The position numbers were made by a program, and so were the translations under genes. The notes under the pieces were generated by a model, which searched no databases, was not told the DNA's origin, and worked only from the letters and a program-made list of their open reading frames with translations. Below are positions 54,041 through 63,180 of a DNA stretch of 64,000 bases, in pieces (the stretch's first letter is position 1; every line of letters starts with the position of its first letter). Source of the stretch: Rhodothalassium salexigens DSM 2132 (GTDB lineage: Bacteria > Pseudomonadota > Alphaproteobacteria > Sphingomonadales > Rhodothalassiaceae); assembly GCF_004341375.1 (NCBI RefSeq), contig NZ_SLXO01000004.1, positions 1 to 64,000 of the forward strand. Reading direction: 5' to 3'.

Positions 54041-55810
54041 TCAGTCGGCGGACCCTTCGTCCGCTTTCTTGTCGGTTCCGTCGCCGAGCGTATCGCCGGG
54101 CGTGTCGGCGTCCTCGGCCGCCGCGGCGTCCGCCCCGACTTCCGCTTCGGCCCCGGCTTCCGCTTCGGCGCGGGCGGCGTCGGCGGCGGCGATCTCTTCG
54201 GTCACCTCGTCGATCTTGGCCTGGTCGACGCCGGCGGCGCGCATCGCCGCTTCGGCTTCTTCCGCGGCGCTCTCGGCGGTTTTCAGGTCCTCAGGGGTGA
54301 TCCAGCCGGCCTTGAGGCGGGCCGCCATGATCATGGTGGTGGCGTCGGATTCGCTAACCCCCATGCCGCGCAGCGGCGCGTCCTTGTCGCCCATCAACTC
54401 CTCGGCGATGAAGCCGGCGAAGTCTTCGAGCGTCAGCACGCCCGCTTCGCCCAGCTTGACCAGCATGGCCGCGGTCAGGCCGTCGATCTCGGCGATGGGG
54501 TCCTCGACGCCCAGTTCCTTACGCTTGTCGTCGAGTCGCTGTTCCTCGCGCTCGATCGCTTCCTGGGCGCGGCGTTGCAGCTCCTGCGCCAGGTCCTCGT
54601 CGAAGCCGCCGATGGTCAGCAATTCGTCGAGGTCCACATAGGCGACCTCTTCAAGGTCGGTGAAGTTTTCGGCGACCAGCAACTGAGCCAGGGTCTCGTC
54701 CACGTCCAGCGCTTCGATGAGGTACTTGGTCTGCTCCTCGAACTCTTTCTGGCGGCGTTCGGATTCCTCGGCCTCGGTCATGATGTCGATGGTCCAGCCG
54801 GTCAGTTGGCTGGCCAGGCGCACATTCTGACCGCGCCGGCCGATCGCCAGCGACAACTGGTCGTCGGGCACCACCACCTCGATGCGGCCGGCTTCCTCGT
54901 CGAGCACCACCTTGGTGACCTCGGCGGGCGCCAGGGCGTTGACCACGAAGGTGGCGGCCTCGGGCGACCAGGGGATGATGTCGATCTTTTCGCCCTGCAA
55001 CTCGCTGACCACCGCCTGGACGCGGCTGCCGCGCATGCCGACGCACGCACCCACCGGGTCGATCGACGAGTCGTTGGAGATCACGGCGATCTTGGCGCGG
55101 CTGCCCGGATCGCGCGCGACCGCGCGGATCTCGATGATGCCGTCGTAGATTTCGGGCACTTCCTGGCCGAACAGCTGGCTCATGAACTCGGGCTTGGTCC
55201 GGCTCATGAAGATCTGCGGGCCGCGGGTTTCCCGGCGCACGTCATAGATGAAGCCGCGGATGCGGTCGGACTGGCGCAGATGCTCGCGCGGGATCACCTG
55301 GTCGCGGCGCATGATCGCCTCGGCGCGGCCCAGGTCGATGATCACATTGCCGTATTCCAGGCGTTTGATGACCCCGGTGACGATTTCGCCGACCCGGTCC
55401 TTGTATTCGTTGTACTGGCGCTCGCGCTCGGCATCGCGCACCTTCTGGACGATCACCTGCTTGGCGGTCTGGGCGGCGATGCGGCCGAAATCGAGCGGCG
55501 GCAGGCTGTCGGCGAGAAAGTCGCCGATCTGGGCGTCGGGCTTTTCCACCTTGGCGTCTTTCAGGCCGATCTGGGTCGCCGGGTCCTCGACGGTTTCGAC
55601 CACCTCCATGACCCGGAACAGGCGGATGTCGCCGTTCTTGCGGTCGATCTGGGCGCGGATTTCGTGCTCGGGGCCGTAGCGCGAGCGCGCGGCCTTCTGG
55701 ATCGCGTCTTCCATGGCGCCCAGGACCAGGTCCCGGTCGATCAGCTTCTCGCGCGCCACGGCGTCGGCGATCTGCAACAGTTCCAGCCGGTTGGCACTCA
55801 CCGTCGACAT
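54041..55810 (-). CDS. nusA: Transcription termination/antitermination factor NusA
   Basis: RNA-polymerase-associated factor of 589 aa controlling pausing, termination and antitermination. Domains: N-terminal (residues 1-125), S1 (about 135-200, GVIKRLEYGNVIIDLGRAEAI), KH1 and KH2 (about 230-345, VGACVGMRGSRVQAVVSELQGEKIDII and LAIGRRGQNVRLASQL), then two acidic repeats and an Asp/Glu/Ala-rich tail (ending GTDKKADEGSAD). The tail is typical of alphaproteobacteria. Start at the ATG at 55810 (MSTVSANRLEL) with a GAATGAGA leader; 4 nt after rimP. Confidence 0.97.
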   Translation of the reverse strand: MSTVSANRLELLQIADAVAREKLIDRDLVLGAMEDAIQKAARSRYGPEHEIRAQIDRKNGDIRLFRVMEVVETVEDPATQIGLKDAKVEKPDAQIGDFLADSLPPLDFGRIAAQTAKQVIVQKVRDAERERQYNEYKDRVGEIVTGVIKRLEYGNVIIDLGRAEAIMRRDQVIPREHLRQSDRIRGFIYDVRRETRGPQIFMSRTKPEFMSQLFGQEVPEIYDGIIEIRAVARDPGSRAKIAVISNDSSIDPVGACVGMRGSRVQAVVSELQGEKIDIIPWSPEAATFVVNALAPAEVTKVVLDEEAGRIEVVVPDDQLSLAIGRRGQNVRLASQLTGWTIDIMTEAEESERRQKEFEEQTKYLIEALDVDETLAQLLVAENFTDLEEVAYVDLDELLTIGGFDEDLAQELQRRAQEAIEREEQRLDDKRKELGVEDPIAEIDGLTAAMLVKLGEAGVLTLEDFAGFIAEELMGDKDAPLRGMGVSESDATTMIMAARLKAGWITPEDLKTAESAAEEAEAAMRAAGVDQAKIDEVTEEIAAADAARAEAEAGAEAEVGADAAAAEDADTPGDTLGDGTDKKADEGSAD

Positions 55811-55814
55811 CGTC

Positions 55815-56351
55815 TCATTCCCCTCTGGACGGGCCGTTGGGCGGCGTCGGGCCATCGGGCTGCCCGGCGGTAACCGCCGCAATCAGGTCATCGGTCAAGA
55901 TCAGTTTGGCCTTGGCCACATGGGCGAGCGGCAGGCGGAGGGTCTCCGCGCCCACGTCCAGCAGCACCTCGGCCGCCTCAAGCCCGCGCAGCCGCCCCTT
56001 GAAGCGGCGCTGACCGTCGTCGCGCGGGGTATCCAACTCGACCTTGGCGTCGAAGCCGGCCCAGCGTTCGAAATCCTTGGGCCGGGTCAACGGCCGGTCG
56101 ATGCCCGGCGACGACACTTCGAGATTGTACTCGCCCGGGATCGGATCTTCCACATCCAACAGCGTCGATACCTCGCGGCTGAGCGTGGCGCAATCGTCGA
56201 CGGACATGGTGCCGTCGGCGCGCTCGGCCATGATCTGCAGCACCGGGCTGCCGCCGCCGGTGAAGGTCACGCGCACCAGTTCAAAGCCCAGAGCCTCAGC
56301 CGTGGGTTCGATCAGGCGGCGGATATCGCTACGGTCGTCGGACGCGGTCAT
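55815..56351 (-). CDS. rimP: Ribosome maturation factor RimP
   Basis: 30S assembly factor of 178 aa. Seen: IEPTAEALGFELVRVTF, LQIMAERADGTMSVDDCATLSREVSTLLD, YNLEVSSPGIDRPLTRPKDFERWAG and VAKAKLILTDDLI. A short Pro/Gly tail follows. ATG at 56351 with AGGGA 6 nt upstream; a second ATG at 56375 is possible. First gene of the rimP-nusA-ylxR-infB operon. Confidence 0.95.
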   Translation of the reverse strand: MTASDDRSDIRRLIEPTAEALGFELVRVTFTGGGSPVLQIMAERADGTMSVDDCATLSREVSTLLDVEDPIPGEYNLEVSSPGIDRPLTRPKDFERWAGFDAKVELDTPRDDGQRRFKGRLRGLEAAEVLLDVGAETLRLPLAHVAKAKLILTDDLIAAVTAGQPDGPTPPNGPSRGE

Positions 56352-56503
56352 CGCGATCCCTGCACTATGAAGCATGTCAAATACGAAAAGAGCGGGCCCA
56401 AGGCTGGACCCACTCGCAATCAGCTTGCGTCTGGACCTTTTAGGTAAGGCAAATCGCTGGCCGATGCAAGCTTTGCGTGGCCCGGCCCCGGGGTGCGCGG
56501 CGC

Positions 56504-57271
56504 TCAGGTCGGGCTGTCGGTGCGCACCAGACGGAAGAACACCGGCGTGCGGCCTTCGCGCTCGGCCTTGCTGGCATAGCGGGTGATCGGCCAGTCGGCG
56601 CTGGGTCGGCGCCAGTCGGCCGGGCGCTCGGCGGTCCAGCGAAAATCGCTGCGCTGGGCGATCTGCACCGCCATCCAGGCCTTGTAGATGGGGTCGTCGG
56701 TGGACAGGCGCAACTCGCCGCCGGGGCGCAGGATGCGCGCCATGGCGTCGAGCGGCTCGGGGTTGACCAGCCGGCGCCGGGCGTGGCGGGCCTTGGGCCA
56801 CGGGTCGGGCTGCAACAGGAAGATGCGGCCGACGCTGGCGTCGGGCAGGGCGTCGATCACATCGCGCGCGTCGTCGTCATAGACCCGGACATTGGCGAGC
56901 CCGTCGGCGTCGATCCGGTCGAGCAGGGCGGCCAGGCCGTTCTGATAGGGCTCGCAGCCGATGAAGCCGATGCGCGGGTTCTCGCCCGCCTGCCAGGCCA
57001 GATGCTCGCCCTTGCCGAAGCCGATTTCCAGCCACAGGTCGTCGATCGGTCGGTCGAACAGCCGCGCCGGGTCGAGCCCATCGGCACCGGCGGCCGACGC
57101 CGGGTCGGCCGGGTCGGGTAGGCCGACGCGCAGTCGGGGCAGCAGGGTGTCGATCAGCGCCTGCTTGCGCGGCGACAGGCGCGGGCCGCGTCGGCGGCCG
57201 AAGAAACGGCGCAGCGGGTCGGGGCGGTCGGCGTCCGTGTCCGCGTCGGTGGGTCGGCTTGGGTCGGTCAT
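56504..57271 (-). CDS. trmB: tRNA (guanine-N7-)-methyltransferase
   Basis: Makes m7G46 in the variable loop of tRNA using SAM, 255 aa. Seen: FFGRRRGPRLSPRKQALIDTLLP, LEIGFGKGEHLAWQA (SAM loop), GFIGCEPYQNGLAALLD, LLQPDPWPKARHARRRLV with the catalytic Asp, and TDDPIYKAWM. The extra N-terminal 20 residues are variable. It follows metK with a hairpin between; the pairing trmB-metK upstream of rimP is standard in alphaproteobacteria. Confidence 0.95.
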   Translation of the reverse strand: MTDPSRPTDADTDADRPDPLRRFFGRRRGPRLSPRKQALIDTLLPRLRVGLPDPADPASAAGADGLDPARLFDRPIDDLWLEIGFGKGEHLAWQAGENPRIGFIGCEPYQNGLAALLDRIDADGLANVRVYDDDARDVIDALPDASVGRIFLLQPDPWPKARHARRRLVNPEPLDAMARILRPGGELRLSTDDPIYKAWMAVQIAQRSDFRWTAERPADWRRPSADWPITRYASKAEREGRTPVFFRLVRTDSPT

Positions 57272-57294
57272 GGCGGCCCCGTTTGAGACGACGA

Positions 57295-57324
57295 GGGGCC
57301 GCGCCGGTGTCCCGACGCGGCCCC
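57295..57324 (-). terminator. Hairpin between metK and trmB
   Basis: GGGGCCGCG pairs with CGCGGCCCC over a 12-nt loop, 28 nt past the metK stop. No T-run; terminator-like or stabilising. Confidence 0.5.
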
Positions 57325-57352
57325 CGCCCAATGGATCGGAACGACCCGGCGC

Positions 57353-58525
57353 TTACAGCAGCTTCTTCAGTTCGTCCACCAGATCGGTGCGCTCCCAGCT
57401 GAAACCGCCATCGGCGTCGGGGGTGCGGCCGAAATGGCCATAGGCCGCGGTGCGGGCATAGATCGGCCGGGCCAGTTGCAGATGTTCGCGAATGCCGCGC
57501 GGCGACAGGTTGACCAGGTCGCGCAGCGCCTGGGCGATCTTGGCTTCCTTCGCCCGGCCGGTACCGTCGGTGTTGACATAGACCGACAGCGGCTTGGCGA
57601 CGCCGATAGCGTAGCTGAGTTGGATGGTGCAGCGCTCGGCGAGGCCGGCGGCGACCACGTTCTTCGCCAAGTAGCGCGCCGCATAGGCGGCCGAACGGTC
57701 GACCTTGGAGGGGTCCTTGCCCGAGAACGCACCGCCGCCGTGCGGAGCCGCGCCGCCATAGGTATCGACGATGATCTTGCGCCCGGTCAGCCCGGCGTCG
57801 CCGTCGGGGCCGCCAATGATGAACTGGCCGGTGGGATTGACGTAGAATTCGTCTTCGGGCGGCATCCAGCCCTCGGGCAGCACGCCTTCCACATGTCGAC
57901 GGACGATCTCGCGCAGGTCCTTCTGATCGACGCCTTCCTTGTGCTGGGTGGAGACGACAACGGTGGTGGCGCGTACCGGCTTGCCGTCCTTGTACTCCAG
58001 CGTCACCTGGCTCTTGGCGTCGGGTTCGAGCATCGGCTCGGCGCCCGACTTGCGGCTCTTGGCCATCGACTTGAGGATTTCGTGGCTGAACTGGATCGGC
58101 GCGGGCATCAGCGCGTCGGTCTCATTGGTGGCGAAGCCGAACATAATGCCCTGGTCGCCGGCGCCCTCTTCCTCGAACGCGCCCTGGCCTTCTTCCACGC
58201 CCATGGCGATGTCGGCCGATTGTTCGTGCAGATAGCAGTCGAACGCCGACTTCTGCCAGTGGAAGCCGTCTTGTTCGTAGCCGATGTCCTTGACCGCTTC
58301 GCGCGCCACCTGTTCGAGCGTGTCGTGGGTGATCTGCTTGGGACCGCGCACCTCGCCGGCCAACACGATGCGGTTGGTGGTTACCAGGGTTTCGCAGGCG
58401 ACCTTCGATGTGGGATCGGCTTCCAGATAGGTGTCCAGCACGGCGTCGGAAATACGGTCCGAGACCTTGTCGGGGTGACCTTCAGATACCGATTCACTGG
58501 TGAACATATAATCTTTGAGGCTCAC
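57353..58525 (-). CDS. metK: S-adenosylmethionine synthetase
   Basis: Makes SAM from methionine and ATP, 390 aa, tetrameric. Seen: [73 protein letters not shown] and [13 protein letters not shown], all conserved. Translation starts at a GTG at 58525 with CAGGAGA 7 nt upstream, decided by the family start ([16 protein letters not shown]). Upstream are a leader hairpin and an ATAAAGA-AA-TCTTTAT dyad. SAM is also the substrate of the borosin methyltransferase, cfa and trmB in this window. Confidence 0.97.
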   Translation of the reverse strand: MSLKDYMFTSESVSEGHPDKVSDRISDAVLDTYLEADPTSKVACETLVTTNRIVLAGEVRGPKQITHDTLEQVAREAVKDIGYEQDGFHWQKSAFDCYLHEQSADIAMGVEEGQGAFEEEGAGDQGIMFGFATNETDALMPAPIQFSHEILKSMAKSRKSGAEPMLEPDAKSQVTLEYKDGKPVRATTVVVSTQHKEGVDQKDLREIVRRHVEGVLPEGWMPPEDEFYVNPTGQFIIGGPDGDAGLTGRKIIVDTYGGAAPHGGGAFSGKDPSKVDRSAAYAARYLAKNVVAAGLAERCTIQLSYAIGVAKPLSVYVNTDGTGRAKEAKIAQALRDLVNLSPRGIREHLQLARPIYARTAAYGHFGRTPDADGGFSWERTDLVDELKKLL

Positions 58526-58560
58526 GAAAAGTCTCCTGTTTATCGAGGGACCAGCGAGGC

Positions 58561-58597
58561 GATCCGAGCCGGATGCCGCGTCGAATTGGCTCGGGTC
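58561..58597 (-). promoter_or_regulatory. Hairpin in the metK leader
   Basis: A 10-bp stem (GATCCGAGCC / GGCTCGGGTC, one G-U pair, 17-nt loop) 36 nt before the metK GTG. It does not fit any SAM or SAH riboswitch class I know, so I do not name one. Confidence 0.45.
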
Positions 58598-58625
58598 ATA
58601 ACAAGATGCCCCTGCGACAACAAGC

Positions 58626-58641
58626 ATAAAGAAATCTTTAT
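58626..58641 (-). promoter_or_regulatory. SahR/SamR-like dyad upstream of metK
   Basis: ATAAAGA-AA-TCTTTAT, a perfect 7+2+7 dyad 100 nt upstream of metK in an AT island. In several proteobacteria metK is controlled by ArsR-type regulators sensing SAM or S-adenosylhomocysteine that bind AT-rich dyads of similar form (recalled, not looked up). Such a regulator gene is not in this window. Confidence 0.5.
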
Positions 58642-59165
58642 ATCGTTATGTGGACAATAACACTTTGATCCAGAAGCGCTTTTTTCTGTCCATCGGAGGT
58701 TGGCGCAGGCTCTGCCGACGCCCCGTCCGACTTGGGGCGGGGGACTTTCGGGCGGTTTCGTCCGGTGATGCGCCCGGCGGTCGGCGTTGGGGCTCGATGG
58801 ATCGCCTTAGGCGCTACGCCGGTCACGGCTGGCTTGCGCGCGCGTCGTTCACGCCCGGATGGGCGGTGGCGGCCTGTCCCGGGGGCGTCCGAGCGACCGG
58901 GCATGTGTGTCCGCGGCCGCGGCGCGGCCCGGGCTTGGGGCCCCGCGCCGAGGGGCGGCGGCGACTGAATGACGTCGCTGCGTTCGCAAGGACAAGGGGG
59001 CTAGGCGGGCGTTTTTCCGTCCGTCCGATCATACCGCCCCGCCAACCGACAGGCGCGGGGCACCAGGCAACCGGCGCCGGGGACGGGGCGGTTGAGGGGC
59101 GGGCGGACGGGGCCTCGTCCATCCGCTCGGGGCCGGTCGCCGCACCGGCAGGCCGGGGCCAGCGC

Positions 59166-61181
59166 TCAGGCGGCGGCGCGGGCGTCCACCAGGGCGGCGA
59201 TCTCGGCCATGATGCGGGTGATCTGGAAGTCCTTGGGGGTGTAGACCTCCGCCACGCCGGCGGCCTTGAGCGTTTCGGCGTCGGCGGGCGGGATGATGCC
59301 GCCGACCACCACCGGCACCTCGGCGATGCCCGCCTTGGCCAGCCGCTCCATCACGTCGCGCACCAGCGCCACATGGCTGCCCGACAGGATCGACAGGCCG
59401 ATCACGTGCACGCCTTCTTCGACCGCAGCGTTGACGATCTCGGCCGGGGTCAGGCGGATGCCCTCATAGACCACCTCCATGCCGCTGTCGCGCGCCCGCG
59501 CGGCGATCTGTTCGGCGCCGTTGGAATGGCCGTCGAGCCCCGGCTTGCCGACCAGGAACTTCAGCCGCCGGCCGAGCCGCTCGGACACCGCGTCCACCTG
59601 TGCGCGCACCTCGGCCAGGTCGGCGGCGCTGTCGCGCATGGCGGTGCCGACGCCGGTGGGCGCGCGATAGTCGCCGAACACCCGGCGCAGGGTCTCGCCC
59701 CACTCGCCGGTGGTGCCGCCGGCCTTGGCGAGCGCGATCGACGGGCCCATGATGTTGCCGCCGTCGCGCGCCGCGGCGTCGAGCTCGGCCAGGGCGGCGT
59801 CGACGGCGGCCTGGTCGCGGCCGTCGCGCCAGGCGTTGAGCGCGGCGATCTGCTCGGCCTCGACCCGTTCGTCGACCTTCAAGATGCCGTCGCCGTCGCC
59901 GGTGGTCAGCGGGCTCGGCTCGGTCTCGGTATAGGCGTTGACGCCGATCACCACCTGCTCGCCCGATTCGATGCCAACGGTTCGGACACCGTTCGATTCC
60001 ACCAGCTTGCGCTTCATATAGGCGTTGTCGATGGCGGCGACCGCGCCGCCCATGGCGTCGATGCGCGCCAATTCGGCGCGCGCCTTGTCTTTCAAGTCGT
60101 CCACCTTGGCCTGGACCACCGGCGAGCCGTCGAACAGGTCGCCATATTCCAACAGGTCGGTCTCCTGCGCCATGATCTGTTGCAGGCGCAGCGACCATTG
60201 CTGGTCCCACGGCCGCGGCAGGCCCAACGCTTCGTTCCAGGCCGGCAATTGCACCGCCCGGGCGCGCGCCTTCTTGGACAGCACCACCGCCAGCATCTCG
60301 ATCAGGATGCGATAGACATTGTTTTCGGGCTGCTGCTCGGTCAGGCCCAACGAGTTGACCTGCACGCCATAGCGGAAGCGGCGGAACTTGGGGTCCTCGA
60401 CGCCGTAGCGGGTGCGGCAGATCTCGTCCCACAGCTCGGTGAAGGCGCGCATCTTGCACAATTCGGTGACGAAGCGGATGCCGGCATTGACGAAGAAGCT
60501 GATCCGCCCGACCACGCGCGCGAAGTCGGCCTCGGCCACCTGGCCCTGCGCCTTGACGGTGTCGAGCACCGCGCACGCGGTGGCCAGCGCAAAGGCCAGT
60601 TCCTGTTCGGGCGTCGCGCCGGCCTCTTGCAGGTGGTAGCTGCACACATTGGTCGGGTTCCACTTGGGCATGTGGTTGACCGTGTAGGCGACCACGTCGC
60701 CGATCAGGCGCAGGCTCGGCTCGGGCGGGAACATATAGGTGCCGCGCGACAGATATTCCTTGATGATATCGTTCTGCACCGTGCCCATCAGCTTGGACGG
60801 GTCGGCGCCCTGTTCCTCGGCGAGCGCGATATAGAGTGCCAACAGCCACGGCGCGGTGGCGTTGATGGTCATCGAGGTGTTCATCTGGTCGAGCGGGATC
60901 TGGTCGAACAGCGCGCGCATGTCGCCGAGATGGTTGACCGGCACGCCGACCTTGCCGACCTCGCCCTTGGCGAGCGGATGGTCGCTGTCATAGCCGGTCT
61001 GGGTCGGCAGGTCGAAGGCCACCGACAGCCCGGTCTGCCCCTTGGCCAGATTGGTCCGGTAAAGCGCGTTCGATGCGGCGGCCGAGGAATGGCCCGAATA
61101 GGTGCGGATCAGCCATGGCCGGTCGCGCTCTGGGCGCTCAGCGGGCGCGCTGCTGGCCTCGGGGGTCGCCTGGTCGGTCAT
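59166..61181 (-). CDS. ecm: Ethylmalonyl-CoA mutase (MeaA)
   Basis: Coenzyme-B12 enzyme of 671 aa converting (2R)-ethylmalonyl-CoA to methylsuccinyl-CoA, a step unique to the ethylmalonyl-CoA pathway. The N-terminal mutase domain has YSGHSSAAASNALYRTNLAKGQTGLSVAFDLPTQ in pieces, and NTSMTINATAPWLLALY; the C-terminal B12 domain has the ligand motif DGHSNG plus SILSGSHV and VVVGGIIPP. The gene-neighbour ccr makes ecm certain versus methylmalonyl-CoA mutase. Start at the ATG at 61181 with AGGAGA; a GTG at 61199 is less likely. Divergent from ccr, 454 nt apart, with a 21-nt tandem repeat near its start. Confidence 0.97.
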   Translation of the reverse strand: MTDQATPEASSAPAERPERDRPWLIRTYSGHSSAAASNALYRTNLAKGQTGLSVAFDLPTQTGYDSDHPLAKGEVGKVGVPVNHLGDMRALFDQIPLDQMNTSMTINATAPWLLALYIALAEEQGADPSKLMGTVQNDIIKEYLSRGTYMFPPEPSLRLIGDVVAYTVNHMPKWNPTNVCSYHLQEAGATPEQELAFALATACAVLDTVKAQGQVAEADFARVVGRISFFVNAGIRFVTELCKMRAFTELWDEICRTRYGVEDPKFRRFRYGVQVNSLGLTEQQPENNVYRILIEMLAVVLSKKARARAVQLPAWNEALGLPRPWDQQWSLRLQQIMAQETDLLEYGDLFDGSPVVQAKVDDLKDKARAELARIDAMGGAVAAIDNAYMKRKLVESNGVRTVGIESGEQVVIGVNAYTETEPSPLTTGDGDGILKVDERVEAEQIAALNAWRDGRDQAAVDAALAELDAAARDGGNIMGPSIALAKAGGTTGEWGETLRRVFGDYRAPTGVGTAMRDSAADLAEVRAQVDAVSERLGRRLKFLVGKPGLDGHSNGAEQIAARARDSGMEVVYEGIRLTPAEIVNAAVEEGVHVIGLSILSGSHVALVRDVMERLAKAGIAEVPVVVGGIIPPADAETLKAAGVAEVYTPKDFQITRIMAEIAALVDARAAA

Positions 61182-61244
61182 ACGCTCGTCTCCTGTCACG
61201 TCACGCCCTTATCGCGCACACGTTGATATCACCAATGTCACGTC

Positions 61245-61286
61245 TCTGTCGCGGCGGGCCGCTCTTCTGTCGCAGCGGGCCGCTCT
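61245..61286. repeat. 21-nt tandem repeat near the ecm start
   Basis: Two adjacent 21-nt copies (61245-61265 and 61266-61286) differ at one base. The second contains the palindrome AGCGG-G-CCGCT and the first GGCGG-G-CCGCT. The 21-nt spacing is two DNA turns, so a regulator could sit on one face of the helix about 65-105 nt upstream of ecm. Confidence 0.7.
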
Positions 61287-61606
61287 GGCTGCCTCTCCTG
61301 ACCAGCGGCGCCCCGGCGGTCGCCCCCAGGGTCAACTTGCCCCTCGCCACGGCAGGCTGGGGCACGAGTTTCCAGGCCGTCGAGCCGTTGGGCAAGTCCG
61401 ACCAAAGACGGCCGCCGGCGATCGCTGCGGCCGCCGGTCATGGCTTGCCGGGCGGTTCCCGGGGACGCCATGATGGGACCCGGAGGGAGCGCCATTGGGG
61501 TCGCTCATCGGCTCGGCGAGCGCCTAGCATGGGTTGCCCTCGCTTTAGAGAGCCTATACAAATTTTCGCAGCGCACAAGTTGGTGAGGCGGAATTGAAAC
61601 AAGGGG

Positions 61607-61626
61607 ATATGTCTTAAACGACATAT
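61607..61626 (+). promoter_or_regulatory. Dyad just upstream of ccr
   Basis: ATATGTC-TTAAAC-GACATAT, a perfect 7-bp dyad with 6-nt spacer ending 9 nt before the ccr ATG. A repressor or activator site in the leader is likely. ccr otherwise lacks a clear ribosome site, so this dyad may also influence translation. Confidence 0.6.
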
Positions 61627-61635
61627 TATTTCAGC

Positions 61636-62931
61636 ATGGCGTCTGAGTTGGCTGCAGCTTCTTCGACCACGGCCGATCTGCCGAAAAAGGATCTCTACGA
61701 GATTGGCGAGATTCCGCCGTTGGGCCATGTGCCCGGGAAGATGTATGGCTGGGTGATCCGGCCCGACCGGCACGGGCCGCCCGAAACCGCCATGCAGACC
61801 GAAGTGGTCGACGTGCCGACGCTCGAACCCGACGAGGTGCTGATCCTGGTGATGGCCGCCGGGGTCAATTACAACGGCGTCTGGGCGTGCCTGGGTCAGC
61901 CGGTGTCGGTGTTCAAGACCCATGGGGCCGACTACGCCATCGTGGGCTCGGACTGTTCGGGCGTCGTCTGGGCGGTGGGCAGCCGGGTCAAGCGCTTCAA
62001 GGTCGGCGACGAGGTGGTCGTCCACTGCAACCAGGACGATGGCGACGACGAGGAATGCAATGGCGGCGACCCGATGTTCTCGCCGAGCCAGCGCATCTGG
62101 GGCTATGAGACGCCCGACGGCTCGTTCTCGCAGTTCTGCAAGGTGCAGTCGCGCCAGTTGATGCCGCGCCCGCGCCACCTGAGTTGGGAAGAGTCGGCCT
62201 GCTATACGCTGACCCTGGCGACCGCCTATCGGATGCTGTTCGGGCACCGGCCGCACATCCTGCGTCCGGGCCAGAACGTGCTGGTCTGGGGCGCGTCGGG
62301 CGGCCTGGGCTCGATGGCGATCCAGTTGATCGCCACCGCCGGCGCCAACGCCATCGGCGTGATCTCCGACGAATCCAAGCGCGACTATGTGTTGTCGCTG
62401 GGCGCCAAGGGCGTGATCAACCGCAAGGATTTCGATTGCTGGGGCCAGCTGCCGCCGGTCGGCGAGGTCGAGGCCTATGGCGCCTATATGAAAAAGGTCC
62501 GCGAGTTCGGCAAGGCGATCTGGGCGATCACCGGCAAGGGCAACGACGTGGACGTGGTGTTCGAGCACCCGGGCGAGGTGACCTTCCCGGTCAGCTGCTT
62601 CGTGGTCAAGCGCGGCGGCATGGTGGTGTTCTGCGCCGGCACCACGGGCTTCAACCTGACCTTCGACGCCCGGTTCGTGTGGATGCGCCAGAAGCGTATC
62701 CAGGGCAGCCACTTCGCGCACCTGAAGCAGGCGGCCCAAGCCAACCAACTGGTCATCGAACGGCGCATCGACCCGTGCATGTCCGAGGTGTTCGCCTGGG
62801 AAGACATCCCGCGCGCCCACGAACTGATGCGCCAGAACAAGCACAAGCCGGGTAACATGGGCGTGCTGGTCTCGGCCCGGCAGCCGGGTCTGCGCACGCT
62901 CGAAGATGTGGTCGAGGCCGGCCGCCGCTGA
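61636..62931 (+). CDS. ccr: Crotonyl-CoA carboxylase/reductase
   Basis: Key enzyme of the ethylmalonyl-CoA pathway, 431 aa: reduces crotonyl-CoA with NADPH and fixes CO2 to give ethylmalonyl-CoA. MDR-superfamily fold: GKMYGWVIRPDRHGPPETAM, VMAAGVNYNGVWACLGQP, GSDCSGVVWAVGS, nucleotide loop LVWGASGGLGSMAIQLIATAG, and KRIQGSHFAHLKQA. The length, IGEIPPLGHVPGKMYG and YETPDGSFSQFCKV segments separate it from ordinary quinone reductases. Divergent from ecm, followed by mcd 249 nt downstream. Ribosome site weak. Confidence 0.97.
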   Translation: MASELAAASSTTADLPKKDLYEIGEIPPLGHVPGKMYGWVIRPDRHGPPETAMQTEVVDVPTLEPDEVLILVMAAGVNYNGVWACLGQPVSVFKTHGADYAIVGSDCSGVVWAVGSRVKRFKVGDEVVVHCNQDDGDDEECNGGDPMFSPSQRIWGYETPDGSFSQFCKVQSRQLMPRPRHLSWEESACYTLTLATAYRMLFGHRPHILRPGQNVLVWGASGGLGSMAIQLIATAGANAIGVISDESKRDYVLSLGAKGVINRKDFDCWGQLPPVGEVEAYGAYMKKVREFGKAIWAITGKGNDVDVVFEHPGEVTFPVSCFVVKRGGMVVFCAGTTGFNLTFDARFVWMRQKRIQGSHFAHLKQAAQANQLVIERRIDPCMSEVFAWEDIPRAHELMRQNKHKPGNMGVLVSARQPGLRTLEDVVEAGRR

Positions 62932-63180
62932 TCGGGCGGCCACGGGATCGCGGTTGACGGTTTGCCGGTTGCCGGTGGTCAGGGCCGGCGGTTGGAGGCA
63001 GCCGGCACCTCGCGGAACCTCGCGGGGGCCGGTGCGGCCATCGCCCCGGCCCCGACCTTTGGCGGGCTTGCGGCGATCGGTCCCGCTTGCGCAGGCTGAT
63101 CGGATCGCGGCACCGTCGCGAATTAAAGTCTTGCGGCCCGGCCGGCTTTGCGGCCGTCATTCTTGTCCAGGAGATTGCCC

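Larger units (their letters stand above)
58526..59165. other. Intergenic region between metK and ecm
   Basis: The part next to metK holds its leader and the dyad listed separately. From about 58650 to 59165 I see GC-rich DNA with no gene and no clear signal; frames there have no ribosome site, family match or codon pattern. Confidence 0.6.
61182..61635. other. Divergent ecm/ccr regulatory region
   Basis: A 454-nt gene-free stretch holding the promoters of ecm (left) and ccr (right). It includes a 21-nt tandem repeat near ecm and a dyad just before ccr. AT content rises near 61540-61635, probably the ccr promoter. No gene seen. Confidence 0.75.

Noticed and set aside
58526-58650. SAM-II, SAM-I or SAM/SAH riboswitch in front of metK
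   Set aside because: The leader lacks the conserved core sequences of these classes as I know them; only a plain hairpin and a DNA dyad are visible.
58638-58904. 88-aa minus-strand frame upstream of metK
   Set aside because: Overlaps the dyad and promoter region, no ribosome site, composition like reverse-read GC DNA, no family.
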